The translations under genes were made by a program, and so were the position numbers. DNA of 64,000 nt from UBA5177 sp002413265. Its GTDB lineage: Bacteria > Chloroflexota > UBA5177. A model generated the notes under the pieces. That model was not told where the DNA came from, did not search any database, and saw only the letters and a list, made by a program, of their open reading frames with translations. Below, one piece after another: positions 15,771-24,519 of the stretch. Numbering within the stretch: position 1 is the first letter of the stretch; every line of letters begins with the position of its first letter. The stretch spans positions 13,886-77,885 of the forward strand of contig DAIORV010000002.1 of NCBI GenBank assembly GCA_036752825.1, given 5' to 3'.

Positions 15771-17417
15771 ATGTCGAGGCCGGTGACGGGGCGACGAAGA
15801 CGTGGGTTCAAGATTCTCAGTCTGTTTTTCGAGCTGGTTTCCGGCTTCTTTGTGCGCTGGCTCGGTGCTCGCCTGGTGGGCCGCAGCTACGATTTCTTTG
15901 GCGACGAGGAACACAATCGGCGGCGCGCAATCAAGATACGAAAAGCGGCACTGGAGATGGGCGGAGTTCTTGTCAAGGTTGGTCAGTTCCTCAGCACTCG
16001 TGTCGATCTACTGCCACCTGAATATATCGAAGAGCTCTCTTTACTTCAGGACGAGGTGCCTGGCGTGGCGTTTCCAGAGATCAAGCGCGCCGCCGAAGCG
16101 AGCCTTGGACAAAGCCTGGATGCGGCCTTTTCAGATTTCGATCAGTTGCCGGTGGCAGCGGCATCTCTCGGCCAGGTGCACCGCGCTCGACTGCGAACGG
16201 GCGAGATAGTTGCCGTCAAGGTCCAGCGACCCGACATTGCTGTGATCGTGGAAGCCGACCTTGCGGCGTTCCGATACATCGTTCGATGGCTCGGTCGCTT
16301 CCGCGCGATTCGCCGTCGAGCGAATCTTCAGGCCGTGCTGCGTGAGTTCGAAACAACGCTGCGCATGGAGCTGGACTACGTGCGAGAAGCGCATCACGCG
16401 GAGCGCCTTTCGGTGATGTTTTCGAACTCGAAGGAAATCGCCGTGCCTCGCGTCTACTGGTCGCATACCACCACGCGTGTGATCACACTGCAGTTCATGA
16501 CCGGATACAAGATCACCGATTTTGAGGCATTGGAGCAGGCCCAGATCGACCGAGCCGTGGTGGCTCAGATCCTCATGCGCGCATACCTCTTGCAGGTTCT
16601 CGAGGACGGCTTCTTTCACGCCGACCCACACCCGGGTAACGTTTTAGTTCGCCCCGGTCCAGTGGTCGTGCTCCTCGATTTCGGCATGGTCGGAGAGATG
16701 ACGCCAGCGGTTCGGGACAACATTCGCCGGGTATTCCTGGGAGTGATCCATCGCGATTATGAAGACATGCTGTCCGCGCTGCAGGCGATAGGGTTCTTCG
16801 GCCCGAACGCAGACCGTCGAGTGCTGAAGCGAGCCCTCGCCTGGTGCATAGACACGTTCTATGAGATGTCCCTCGGCGAGCTGCGCACCATCGATCCACG
16901 CGCCGTGCTGGCTCAAATCCAAGACGTCCTTTACCTCGAGTCGTTCCAAATACCTGCGAATTTCGCTTTCTTGGGACGTGCCCTCGGCACCCTGAGTGGT
17001 CTCGCCACCGCGCTGGATCCCAGTTTTCAATTCTTCACCGTGGCCGAGCCCTACGCCCGCAAGCTGATGGGCGCGGAGAGCGGCTGGAGAGGAATGGTAG
17101 AGGTGGCCGTGCGGGAGATGCGAACCATGGCGCACACGGCGTACGAGCTACCCCTGTTGACGAGGGAAGCCTTACATGCGGTCAATCGTGGCGAATACGA
17201 TCTGCGGCAACAGTTTGAAGGCGTTGAGCGCGCAGTAATCCGACTGGACGTGGCGATGCACCGCATGCTGTACGCCCTTCTGGTCCTGACCTTCGTACTG
17301 GCCGGCGTCATCATCTTCCCTACCCACTACTCCGCGCTGGCCGTGCTTGCGTTTGTTGTTTCCTTGCTCTTTCTGGGTGGTGTTTTTTTCGGCGGCGGGA
17401 GGAGGCGCCGACGCTAG
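15771..17417 (+). CDS. ABC1/AarF/UbiB-family atypical kinase
   Basis: 548 residues. The KxGQ motif (VKVGQFLSTR) is near residue 65, the Ala-rich nucleotide loop AAASLGQVHRA near 126, VAVKVQRP near 147, the catalytic loop FFHADPHPGN near 285 and LLDFGMVG near 302. Two hydrophobic segments end the protein, with a basic GGGRRRRR tail. The family supports quinone synthesis or lipid handling at membranes; there are no ubi/men genes nearby. Start ATG 15771 follows GAGGTGG. Confidence 0.92.
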   Translation: MSRPVTGRRRRGFKILSLFFELVSGFFVRWLGARLVGRSYDFFGDEEHNRRRAIKIRKAALEMGGVLVKVGQFLSTRVDLLPPEYIEELSLLQDEVPGVAFPEIKRAAEASLGQSLDAAFSDFDQLPVAAASLGQVHRARLRTGEIVAVKVQRPDIAVIVEADLAAFRYIVRWLGRFRAIRRRANLQAVLREFETTLRMELDYVREAHHAERLSVMFSNSKEIAVPRVYWSHTTTRVITLQFMTGYKITDFEALEQAQIDRAVVAQILMRAYLLQVLEDGFFHADPHPGNVLVRPGPVVVLLDFGMVGEMTPAVRDNIRRVFLGVIHRDYEDMLSALQAIGFFGPNADRRVLKRALAWCIDTFYEMSLGELRTIDPRAVLAQIQDVLYLESFQIPANFAFLGRALGTLSGLATALDPSFQFFTVAEPYARKLMGAESGWRGMVEVAVREMRTMAHTAYELPLLTREALHAVNRGEYDLRQQFEGVERAVIRLDVAMHRMLYALLVLTFVLAGVIIFPTHYSALAVLAFVVSLLFLGGVFFGGGRRRRR

Positions 17418-17454
17418 ATACAATCTTTTGGGATCTATTCTGAGGAGGAAGCGC

Positions 17455-17664
17455 TTGAGTCTTCGAGCTCTGATCGACGTGACAACGGCTCTCATGACGG
17501 ATGGAGACTTTCGAAATCTCCTCGTACATGACCCGGATCGAGCTTTGGATCGGTACAGTCTGACTCCAGAGGAGACAGAAGCACTGAAATCGCGCGATCG
17601 GTGGCTGCTCGAAGACTGCGGTCTGGAAGAGTGGACTGCTCGATGGGTGTCTGCTCTGCGCTAA
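17455..17664 (+). CDS. Small LigA/RiPP-precursor-like protein
   Basis: A 69-residue ORF with TTG start and a perfect AGGAGG at 17443-17448. The core DFRNLLVHDPDRALDRY followed by LTPEETEAL matches the pattern, as I remember it, of the short helical domain in LigA-like proteins and Franean1_4349/Os1348-type RiPP precursors. The tail is acidic and Trp-rich with one cysteine (LLEDCGLEEW). It starts 37 bases after the ABC1 kinase and is probably co-transcribed. No modifying enzyme is adjacent, so a peptide-product role is only a possibility. Confidence 0.7.
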   Translation: MSLRALIDVTTALMTDGDFRNLLVHDPDRALDRYSLTPEETEALKSRDRWLLEDCGLEEWTARWVSALR

Positions 17665-17670
17665 AACCCA

Positions 17671-17700
17671 TTGACTCGTTGCTAAATAGGCGGCTACAAT
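17671..17700 (+). promoter_or_regulatory. Promoter of tRNA-Pro
   Basis: TTGACT (17671-17676) and TACAAT (17695-17700) with an 18-base spacer, 5/6 matches in both boxes. The implied start near 17707 is 18 bases before the tRNA. Confidence 0.6.
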
Positions 17701-17724
17701 TCGGCGCCGTCATTGCGGCTTTTT

Positions 17725-17802
<78 letters not shown>

Positions 17803-17806
17803 CAGG

Positions 17807-17838
17807 TAGGGTCTGTGCCACGTGCACAGACCCTATTT
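17807..17838 (+). terminator. Terminator of tRNA-Pro
   Basis: TAGGGTCTGTGC (17807-17818) pairs perfectly with GCACAGACCCTA (17824-17835) around a 5-base loop, followed by TTT. The 12-bp stem ends next to the stop codon of the convergent membrane glycosyltransferase and may serve both strands. Confidence 0.7.
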
Positions 17839-19227
17839 CACTGTAGGGGCTTCTCAGCGGTTGCCGGCGGCAGCCACACCACCGAACTTCTCGTGTCCAG
17901 TCGGCGATAACGACGATTCAACCACCGAGCAAACCCCGCGGGAAAACCGCTGCTGGCACCGTGGCTCATGACGACCGCGCGCGCTTTGCGTACCTTCTGT
18001 TCCAGGTAGTGTGCATTCACCAGCACGCCAACGTTCCAGAAATAGTCGTCCAACGCCGGACGACGCGCAAGATATTGATACTCCAGCTGATCGGCCAGAA
18101 CCGGATCTTCTGGACGCGTCGTACGTTCGAGGATGCTTACTGCCGGCTGGACATCAGAGAGATGGGCCGCGGTGACATAGAGCGGACTGGGACCACCAAG
18201 ATTGAGCAGGCCGGCCCAGAACGCCGTCAGCCCGACGCCGAGCGCCACGAGTGCGCGGAGCGGGATGCGAGAGAGGCGAGCGACAAACGGAGCGCCCAGC
18301 AGAGCGGCGAATGGAGCGACCGGCACGAAGTAGTGATAGTAGACCTGAGAGGAGAGGAGGAAAACAGCGCCCGTGAGAAAACCAACCTTGAGCCAGAGGG
18401 GGCGCCGGCTCGTCAACGCAAGGACGGCCACTAGATTTACCCCGAGCCACCAGATCAGAGCAGTAAGCAGCCGCACGTCGAGCATCATCTTCCACCTGGA
18501 ACGCTGGAAGTCGACGGTTTGCTGGTAAAGCAAATTGAGCTGGTCGTGAAAGGGCAACAGGAGGAGGACGAAAGCGGCGCAGGCGCCGAGCACCAGGAGC
18601 GGTGCACGCCCCAGAGCNNNNNNNNNNCCGCAGAGCCGGCAGGCAAAAGGCCGGCAGAAAAGCGAGCGCGGGGTATTTCATCCACACCGCTGCCGCGAAA
18701 CACATGCCCGCCACAACCGCGCTAAGGTTCGAGGTGCGCGACACCATCAGAGCGAGACCGGCGACAAGGAAAAAGGTTAGGAGGGGATCCTGACCAACGC
18801 GTACGGCGGAGACGAGTGTCAGCGGAGAGAAGGCGTACAGAAGGCCCGCGGTCAGCCCTGACCGGCGGTCATAGATTCGCAGTCCGATGAGGCAGACGAG
18901 ACCCGCGGTGACCGAGTCCAGGAAGAACATCAGCACCCTGGAGGCAGGCCACCAGAGGTCTGTCAGGGGCTGGACCACCCGAAATAACAAGAGGGCTCCC
19001 GGAGGGTGAAAGAACTTGAACTGCGAGTAGGGAGCTGCACCGTGGGCGAAATCGCGACCCAGCTGCAGGAGCACGAACTCGTCGAAGTCGTAGGTGTTGG
19101 CTGTTGCGAGCGCAAACAGCGCGCGTAGAGCAAGAGCCGCCGCGAACACGAGGGCCATGTCTGCCAGCGGCGAGCGATCAGGCCCTCCCCAGACGGGAAT
19201 CGATGATTGAAAACTGGAGTCCTTCAT
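17838..19227 (-). CDS. Membrane glycosyltransferase, GT39/ArnT-like (split by assembly gap)
   Basis: A polytopic GT-C-type enzyme that would use a polyprenyl-phosphate sugar. The N-terminal part has the loop acid motif TYDFDEFVLLQLGRD near residue 45 and FFHPPGALLLF after it; many transmembrane segments follow. The N run at 18618-18627 falls inside it. The 600 bases before and 780 bases after the gap are each whole numbers of codons and each read open. The gene is therefore intact, with an unknown multiple of three bases missing, not a pseudogene. It is divergent from the PAP2 gene. Confidence 0.8.
18618..18627. other. Assembly gap (10 N)
   Basis: Ten N characters mark a scaffold join. Ten cannot be the real length if the surrounding gene is intact, because the flanking coding segments are both in phase with each other at a multiple of three. 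Confidence 0.99.
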
Positions 19228-19267
19228 TCCCGGGAGCAGTCACAACTCGCTACAATGGCCCGTCTCC

Positions 19268-19299
19268 TAGGTGCCGGTAGTACGCCTGCCCGGCACCTA
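19268..19299. repeat. Inverted repeat in the divergent promoter region
   Basis: TAGGTGCCGG (19268-19277) and CCGGCACCTA (19290-19299) are exact reverse complements with a 12-base loop. A TACAAT at 19251-19256 could be a plus-strand -10, which would put the hairpin in the 5' leader of the PAP2 gene. Otherwise it could be a protein-binding dyad between two divergent envelope genes. Confidence 0.5.
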
Positions 19300-19355
19300 T
19301 GTTATTGTGCGGACCCGAAACTGGAGAACGCTTGCTCGCCCATTACAGGAAAGCT

Positions 19356-20360
19356 ATGCCGTATGTACTGGGTACGTACATCCTGTTGGTCGCCGCGGGC
19401 TTCGTCTTTCTCAACCTGCGCCTTACCGTCGAGTGGGTAGCAATCATTCTCTTCGTGGCAGCGGTTCTGTCTGGTCGGGCGATGCTCTTCCTCCGCGACT
19501 GGGGCGTTTTCATCGTGGTGTTGCTGGCCTGGCAGCTCACCTCCCCTCTGGCCACCCGCTTCTCATTCCCATGGCATTTGAAGGAGCTCATAGACGCGGA
19601 TAAGCTGCTCTTCTTCGGCAGAGTTCCGCCCGTCTGGCTGCAGCAGCACCTCTATCAGCCGGGAAGGGTGCGTTGGTGGGATGTGATGGCGGCGTGCTTC
19701 TATCTGTTGCACTTCCTGGCGCCGCTGGCGGCAGGATTCGCCCTGTGGATGGTCAACCGCCCGCTGTTCCGAAAGTACATGGTCACGTACATCGTCGTCT
19801 TTCTTGCCGGCTTCGCAACGTACGTCCTTTATCCGGCCGTCCCGCCCTGGATGGCCGCGCAACCTCTCGTCGCTGTGGGACACGAATACCTGTTTCCCTG
19901 GGTGGCGGCAAAGCAGGGTTACCCCGGCGGACTTCACGCTGCCTGGCAGCATTCACATGTCTATCTTCCTCACGTGCAAAACCTGTTCGGCATCATCATG
20001 AAGAACTGGTACAACCCCTACAACGGCACCATCTTTTTCGGGTTCTTGCACCTCAGCTACGACCAGGTCGCTGCCGTTCCGTCCGAGCATGCCGCCTATC
20101 CGCTGCTTTTCTTTCTGTTTCTGAGACGGCAGTTTGGAAAGTGGTCCTATCCGTCGCTTATCTACATCGGGGGCTTGTTGTTCGCGATCACGTATCTCGG
20201 GCAGCACTACGTGATCGACGCCATTATTGGCTTCGCGTACGCTGGGATCGGCTATGCGCTCGTGATGCACGCCTGGCCGGCGATGATGCGGCTCCGTGAA
20301 AGTCGTGAGCCTGAAGTCTCCCCTCGATCTCTCGCCAGGCCGGAGCTGGAGGAGGCATAG
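19356..20360 (+). CDS. PAP2-superfamily membrane protein (inositol-phosphoceramide-synthase-like)
   Basis: About 334 residues, with several transmembrane segments. The phosphatase-type motifs are VPSEHAAYP (PSxH) and YLGQHYVIDAIIG (HYxxD), with LYPAVPPWMAA earlier. This set, with PSxH in place of PSGH, is what I know from AUR1/inositol-phosphotransferase-like PAP2 members. A role in transferring a polar head group or recycling a polyprenyl phosphate is likely. I prefer ATG 19356, which has AGGAAAG 2 bases upstream; ATG 19299 is in frame but has no ribosome site and touches the inverted repeat. It overlaps the next gene by one base. Confidence 0.8.
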   Translation: MPYVLGTYILLVAAGFVFLNLRLTVEWVAIILFVAAVLSGRAMLFLRDWGVFIVVLLAWQLTSPLATRFSFPWHLKELIDADKLLFFGRVPPVWLQQHLYQPGRVRWWDVMAACFYLLHFLAPLAAGFALWMVNRPLFRKYMVTYIVVFLAGFATYVLYPAVPPWMAAQPLVAVGHEYLFPWVAAKQGYPGGLHAAWQHSHVYLPHVQNLFGIIMKNWYNPYNGTIFFGFLHLSYDQVAAVPSEHAAYPLLFFLFLRRQFGKWSYPSLIYIGGLLFAITYLGQHYVIDAIIGFAYAGIGYALVMHAWPAMMRLRESREPEVSPRSLARPELEEA

Positions 20361-21964
20361 TGGCCGAGGGGAGGCAGCGACGCGCCCGAGGCGGCACGCT
20401 GCGGGTCTTCTTTCTTGCGTTCGTGGTTTTTGCCTACTTCATGCCGCAGTGGGCCGACTGGAACATCGACTCGCGGCTCGATCTGGTGCATGCGCTGGTC
20501 GATGGGCACACCGTCCGGATCGACCGCTATCACTTCAACACCTGGGATAAGGCGAAGTTCAAGGGGCACTTTTACAGTGACAAAGCGCCGGGCACAGCCG
20601 TGATGGGAGCAGCGGTCTATGGAGCGTACGTCCTTGCCAAGAGTGCTCCTCTCCTTGGTGGAGGAATCAGCGCTCTGCAGGCCAACTCGGCATGGAATAC
20701 GGCAATTGCTTTGGGGAGAACGGACACCCAGCTGAGTCCGGCAAAAAAGGGCAGAGTGTTGGGCGGATGTCAGCGCTCCGGGATCGCGGGAAACGTGCAG
20801 GTCATACCTTGGAACAACCGCTTGTATCCGCCTTTCCGCGACTGGGCGCTTTCGAAGTACGTGACCAGCGTGGGGCTCGTGGCTCTCTTCTCAGCCGTTT
20901 TCATAGCGTTATTTTTCTGGTTTCTGGGGAAGTTTGCGATTCCACCGTTGATCCGCTGGGGCGCTACGTCGCTCTACGCCTTTGCCACTGTTGCTCTTCC
21001 CTATTCCACGGTCTTGTATTCTCACCAGCTCGTGGCCGGGTTCCTCTTCACCGCCTTCGCTCTGCTCTATTTGAGGTCTCGAGGAGAGGTGGGCGCGTGG
21101 TCGCCCCCGGTAGCCGGGCTGCTACTCGGCCTCTCGATCTTCACCGAGTACACGATCGTTATCGTGGTCGCCGCCATCGGCCTATACGCGCTCTGGCTGT
21201 TTCGCCGCAGCTACCGCTCCGCAGTGGCTCTCTGCGCTGCGGCCGCCGTTCCCGTCGCCGGCCTGATGGTCTATAACGCTGCTAGCTTCGGCAATCCTTT
21301 GGATACCGGGTATTCTCACGACTTCTGCTGGTCCTCGGCGCAGGCCGCCGGCATAGCCGGGTTCACGTACCCGCATCTTGGCCCACTCTGGGATCTGACC
21401 TTCGGCTCGTATCGCGGGCTGTTCTTCATGTCTCCGTGGCTGCTACTTGGAATTTCGGGCGTGTACGTGCTGGCGCGCAGCGGGTTCAAGATCGAGGCGG
21501 GTTTGTGCGCCGCCATCGGGCTCATCTTCATCGTGACGATCAGCGCCTACTGGGGATGGAACGGCGGGAGAACCGATGGACCGCGTTACCTCGTTCCCAT
21601 CGTGCCGTTTCTTGCCTTTTTAGGTGCGTTTGGCCTGGAGGCTGCCTGGTGGCGGAAGCGAACGCGCCTTATCGCCGCAGTCCTAGCCGTCTGGTCGGCG
21701 GTGGTCACCTGGGCTTTATTTCTGGGGGGCCAGCAGTTCCCGATTTCGTGGCTGAGAAATCCGCTCTTCGACTATTCCCTTCCGGCGTTGCGCCACGGAG
21801 TTATCGAGTCAAACGCGGGAATGTTCCTCGGGTTGTCCAGCTGGGCGAGCCTGATTCCTCTCGCGCTGTTGATCCTCCTGATTCTTGCGTGGCGGCCGCC
21901 GTCCGAGCTACTAGGACGCGGAGTGCTTTCGGCTCAAGCTTCACGAGCGGGGCACAGCGCGTAG
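20360..21964 (+). CDS. Membrane glycosyltransferase, GT-C type
   Basis: 534 residues with a basic N-terminus and about ten hydrophobic segments. The FYSDKAPGTA motif near residue 76 matches the DKxPG loop of ArnT-like and related polyprenyl-sugar transferases, preceded by a periplasmic loop (DWNIDSRLDLVHALVDG). The donor and acceptor cannot be told. The GTG start at 20360 overlaps the stop of the PAP2 gene. Together with PAP2 it probably builds a lipid-linked or cell-wall glycan. Confidence 0.75.
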   Translation: MAEGRQRRARGGTLRVFFLAFVVFAYFMPQWADWNIDSRLDLVHALVDGHTVRIDRYHFNTWDKAKFKGHFYSDKAPGTAVMGAAVYGAYVLAKSAPLLGGGISALQANSAWNTAIALGRTDTQLSPAKKGRVLGGCQRSGIAGNVQVIPWNNRLYPPFRDWALSKYVTSVGLVALFSAVFIALFFWFLGKFAIPPLIRWGATSLYAFATVALPYSTVLYSHQLVAGFLFTAFALLYLRSRGEVGAWSPPVAGLLLGLSIFTEYTIVIVVAAIGLYALWLFRRSYRSAVALCAAAAVPVAGLMVYNAASFGNPLDTGYSHDFCWSSAQAAGIAGFTYPHLGPLWDLTFGSYRGLFFMSPWLLLGISGVYVLARSGFKIEAGLCAAIGLIFIVTISAYWGWNGGRTDGPRYLVPIVPFLAFLGAFGLEAAWWRKRTRLIAAVLAVWSAVVTWALFLGGQQFPISWLRNPLFDYSLPALRHGVIESNAGMFLGLSSWASLIPLALLILLILAWRPPSELLGRGVLSAQASRAGHSA

Positions 21965-21966
21965 AG

Positions 21967-22734
21967 TCAGAGAATCGGATTATTGGTTGCCATCCCAACT
22001 CTGCGAGGAAACCTGGACGCAGTTTCGCCGCTCTTCTCGTAGACCACCAGCGCCCGTTGCTCACCCAACCCAAGTGAAGTCGGGATGGGTACGAGTGGCC
22101 TCGGTCTCACATTCAGCGCTCGAGCAGCGGATTTCGCCTCCAGAAGCTCGTTCTCCAGGGCTCCACTGCGCGGGAAGACAAGAAGGCCACCGGTTCGTAC
22201 CAAGGGAGCGCAGAGCTCGATAAGAGACGGCAGCGATGCCACGGCTCTGGCACAGCAGAGGTCCATTGAGGCCCTCATCTTCTGCTCCGAAGCGACAAGC
22301 TCCGCCCGAGCTGGGAGGATATTCACGCCTGCGATCGACAACGCTTCGACCACTTCTTTGAGAAACGCGGCTTTCTTACCTATCGACTCAATCAGCGTGA
22401 GCTTCCAGGCTGGGCAGGCAATCTTTAGGGGGAGGCCGGGAAGGCCGGCTCCCGCTCCGACGTCACAGACCGCGATTGGTTTCGACACCCAGCCGTCGGG
22501 AAGTGCCAGCAGCGCGGTAAGCGAGTCGAGGAAGAGCGTGGTCATGGCCTTCTCCGATGTGCGCACACCGGTGAGATTCACATGCCGGTTGCGCTCCAGC
22601 AAAAGCGAGCAGTATGAGACAAAGGCTTCCTCCTGGGCTATTTCCAGGCGTATTCCGAGACGGCGCACTCCTTCCAGGAGCAACGGAAGAGCGGCTCGAC
22701 TGCTCGAGTCATCTCTTGTCAAGCGGCCTCCCAT
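21967..22734 (-). CDS. rsmG: 16S rRNA (guanine527-N7)-methyltransferase
   Basis: Methylates G527 of 16S rRNA with SAM. 255 residues. RNRHVNLTGVRT, the SAM-binding VGAGAGLPGLPLKI, LTLIESIGKKAAFL and CCARAVASLPSL are the family's conserved blocks. It converges with the glycosyltransferase gene with a 2-base gap. In many genomes rsmG neighbours parAB near the origin; here neither is present. Confidence 0.95.
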   Translation of the reverse strand: MGGRLTRDDSSSRAALPLLLEGVRRLGIRLEIAQEEAFVSYCSLLLERNRHVNLTGVRTSEKAMTTLFLDSLTALLALPDGWVSKPIAVCDVGAGAGLPGLPLKIACPAWKLTLIESIGKKAAFLKEVVEALSIAGVNILPARAELVASEQKMRASMDLCCARAVASLPSLIELCAPLVRTGGLLVFPRSGALENELLEAKSAARALNVRPRPLVPIPTSLGLGEQRALVVYEKSGETASRFPRRVGMATNNPIL

Positions 22735-22775
22735 TCAGCCCAGCGTCCCAGCACGTCCAATGAGTAGAGTGAGCG

Positions 22776-23171
22776 ATGAAACCCCTCGGCGAGCCAGAGT
22801 ATGCCCAATTTTGGCAGCGTGCGGCTGCGTCGCTCGTAGACATCGTACTTTTCGCCGCGCTGGCCTTCGTCGTTTATCTAATGGCCGGATTGACGGTTTC
22901 CCTCGTTCTCGCGGGCGCCGGCTACGTCGCCTATTCGGCGGTGCTTGAGGGATCCTCATACAACGCGACGTTCGGGAAATATCTCTTTGGGTTGCGAGTG
23001 ACCGATCTGGATGGAGGGCCAGTATCGCGCCTTCGGGCCGCCGGCAGGTCACTCGCCAAACTGGTCTCAGTCTCCGTGTTCCCGCTCGGTCATGTAATCG
23101 TGAGCTTCACCGATCACAAGCAATCTCTGCACGATCTTCTGGCCGGCACGTTGGTGGTCGTAAGAAAGTAA
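22776..23171 (+). CDS. RDD-family membrane protein
   Basis: 131 residues with two or three transmembrane segments. The family core is AAASLVDIVLFAALAF (Arg-Ala then Asp), an ATFGKYLFGLRVTDLDG segment, and HDLLAGTLVV at the end. RDD proteins are small integral membrane proteins of largely unknown role, some linked to ion transport. It starts 41 bases from rsmG, divergently. Confidence 0.88.
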   Translation: MKPLGEPEYAQFWQRAAASLVDIVLFAALAFVVYLMAGLTVSLVLAGAGYVAYSAVLEGSSYNATFGKYLFGLRVTDLDGGPVSRLRAAGRSLAKLVSVSVFPLGHVIVSFTDHKQSLHDLLAGTLVVVRK

Positions 23172-23268
23172 CCGCTCGGCCCGCGCCGGCGTTGCACTGA
23201 CAAGACTTCCTCGTGTTGAACCGTGGGGACCAAGTCTCCATAATGAACCAATTGTCAGGGAGGCTCAT

Positions 23269-24510
23269 GTGAGTAAGCGCGTCGCGCTCCGGGTGGCCAT
23301 TGCACTCGTCGTCCTGCTTCTTGCGACATTTTCGACGGCTCGAGCGCGACAAGTTTGGAGCGAGCGCCAAGCCCAGAGCCGTGTGGACGCGGCGAGAGCC
23401 GGAGCCCTTGACGAGCTCCATTATTCGGTCGGTATAGGCGTCCTCAATACCGAGTTGGCCGCATCTCGCTCACGACTGCGCCAAATCGAAGGCAGTGGCC
23501 CGCCGGCCAGCTCCCCACTGTGGGACACCGAAACGCAGGCTTTTTACAGTAACCAGGCAGGGCGGTATCAACGACTGAGCCGGCAGCTCGAGTTGGTGGT
23601 GATCAAGAGTACGGCCACCGCGCGAACGGAGGCCTCGGGCGCGGATTCGCGCCTCAGCCAAGCCATCACCTCGGCACAGAAGCTTCTTCTCGACGTAACG
23701 GCCGGCAGAACCGTTCTCGCCTCGGGGGCACGCGCGTCCCAAGCCGCCAAAGAAACCCCGGCACAGCTTCGTACCATGGCCGCGACGGTGACCGCCGCCG
23801 AGTTGAAGCTCTCGGCCGCGGCGACAACGAAGCGTCAGATGGTGGAGCAAGTTGCCGCGGCCGTTCACGGCTCTTTGCCAACCTTGCTGGCCCAGGCCGA
23901 CGCGGTAGCCGCTTCCGCACATGCAAACCTGGACCTGCTCTCTATCGTGTCGAAGCCTGACTCGAAATACGGGGCTGAGGTGGATGCGGCGCTGTCCGCC
24001 GTACACGCCCAACCAGACGTGTTCTCGGCTGCTCTTCGAATGGATGCGCTGCAAGGCGAAGCAAACGCCGTCCAGACGCACTTTGCAACCGACCTTCCCG
24101 CGAAGCTGGTCGTCGTCTCGACAGAAAGTCAGGAGGCTCGGATGTACGAGGGGGGAAAACTCGTCGATTCCACGCCTGTGACGACCGGAGGGCCCGAGCT
24201 GCCCACGGATCACGGCATCTTCCACATATACGCCAAGATCAGTCCCTTCACCTTCCACTCTCCGTGGCCGCCGGGTTCGCCCTTCTACTACCCGCCCTCG
24301 CCCGTGAGCTATTGGATGCCATTCGATGACGCCCAGGGCCTGCACGACGCACCGTGGCGGTCAAACTTTGGGCCGGGTTCCAATCTGGCGCCCACAAATC
24401 TGGGCGGGCACTACATCCTGGGAACGCATGGCTGCGTCAACATGCCACCCGCGGCCGCGCAGTTCCTATGGGACTGGGCCCCGATAGGAACAACGGTCGC
24501 CGTGATCTGA
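23269..24510 (+). CDS. L,D-transpeptidase (YkuD domain) with long helical N-terminus
   Basis: 413 residues. An N-terminal hydrophobic segment (residues 3-24) anchors or exports it. Residues about 40-270 are Ala/Gln/Glu-rich and helical, probably coiled coil. The last 140 residues are the YkuD domain: KLVVVSTESQEARMYEG opens it, GHYILGTHGCVNM carries the catalytic cysteine, and AAQFLWDWAPIGTTVAV closes it. It would make 3-3 peptidoglycan cross-links. GTG 23269 is the start; the ATG two bases upstream is out of frame. Confidence 0.9.
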   Translation: MSKRVALRVAIALVVLLLATFSTARARQVWSERQAQSRVDAARAGALDELHYSVGIGVLNTELAASRSRLRQIEGSGPPASSPLWDTETQAFYSNQAGRYQRLSRQLELVVIKSTATARTEASGADSRLSQAITSAQKLLLDVTAGRTVLASGARASQAAKETPAQLRTMAATVTAAELKLSAAATTKRQMVEQVAAAVHGSLPTLLAQADAVAASAHANLDLLSIVSKPDSKYGAEVDAALSAVHAQPDVFSAALRMDALQGEANAVQTHFATDLPAKLVVVSTESQEARMYEGGKLVDSTPVTTGGPELPTDHGIFHIYAKISPFTFHSPWPPGSPFYYPPSPVSYWMPFDDAQGLHDAPWRSNFGPGSNLAPTNLGGHYILGTHGCVNMPPAAAQFLWDWAPIGTTVAVI

Positions 24511-24519
24511 CGCTACGAC

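Noticed and set aside
17838..19227. Pseudogene or frameshift in the membrane glycosyltransferase
   Set aside because: The apparent frame change is caused by the 10-N placeholder; both flanks are in phase and open.
22085..22948. 287-codon plus-strand ORF
   Set aside because: Antisense of rsmG, whose conserved blocks are complete.
23470..24345. 291-codon minus-strand ORF
   Set aside because: Antisense of the YkuD protein; codon-bias artefact of G+C-rich DNA.
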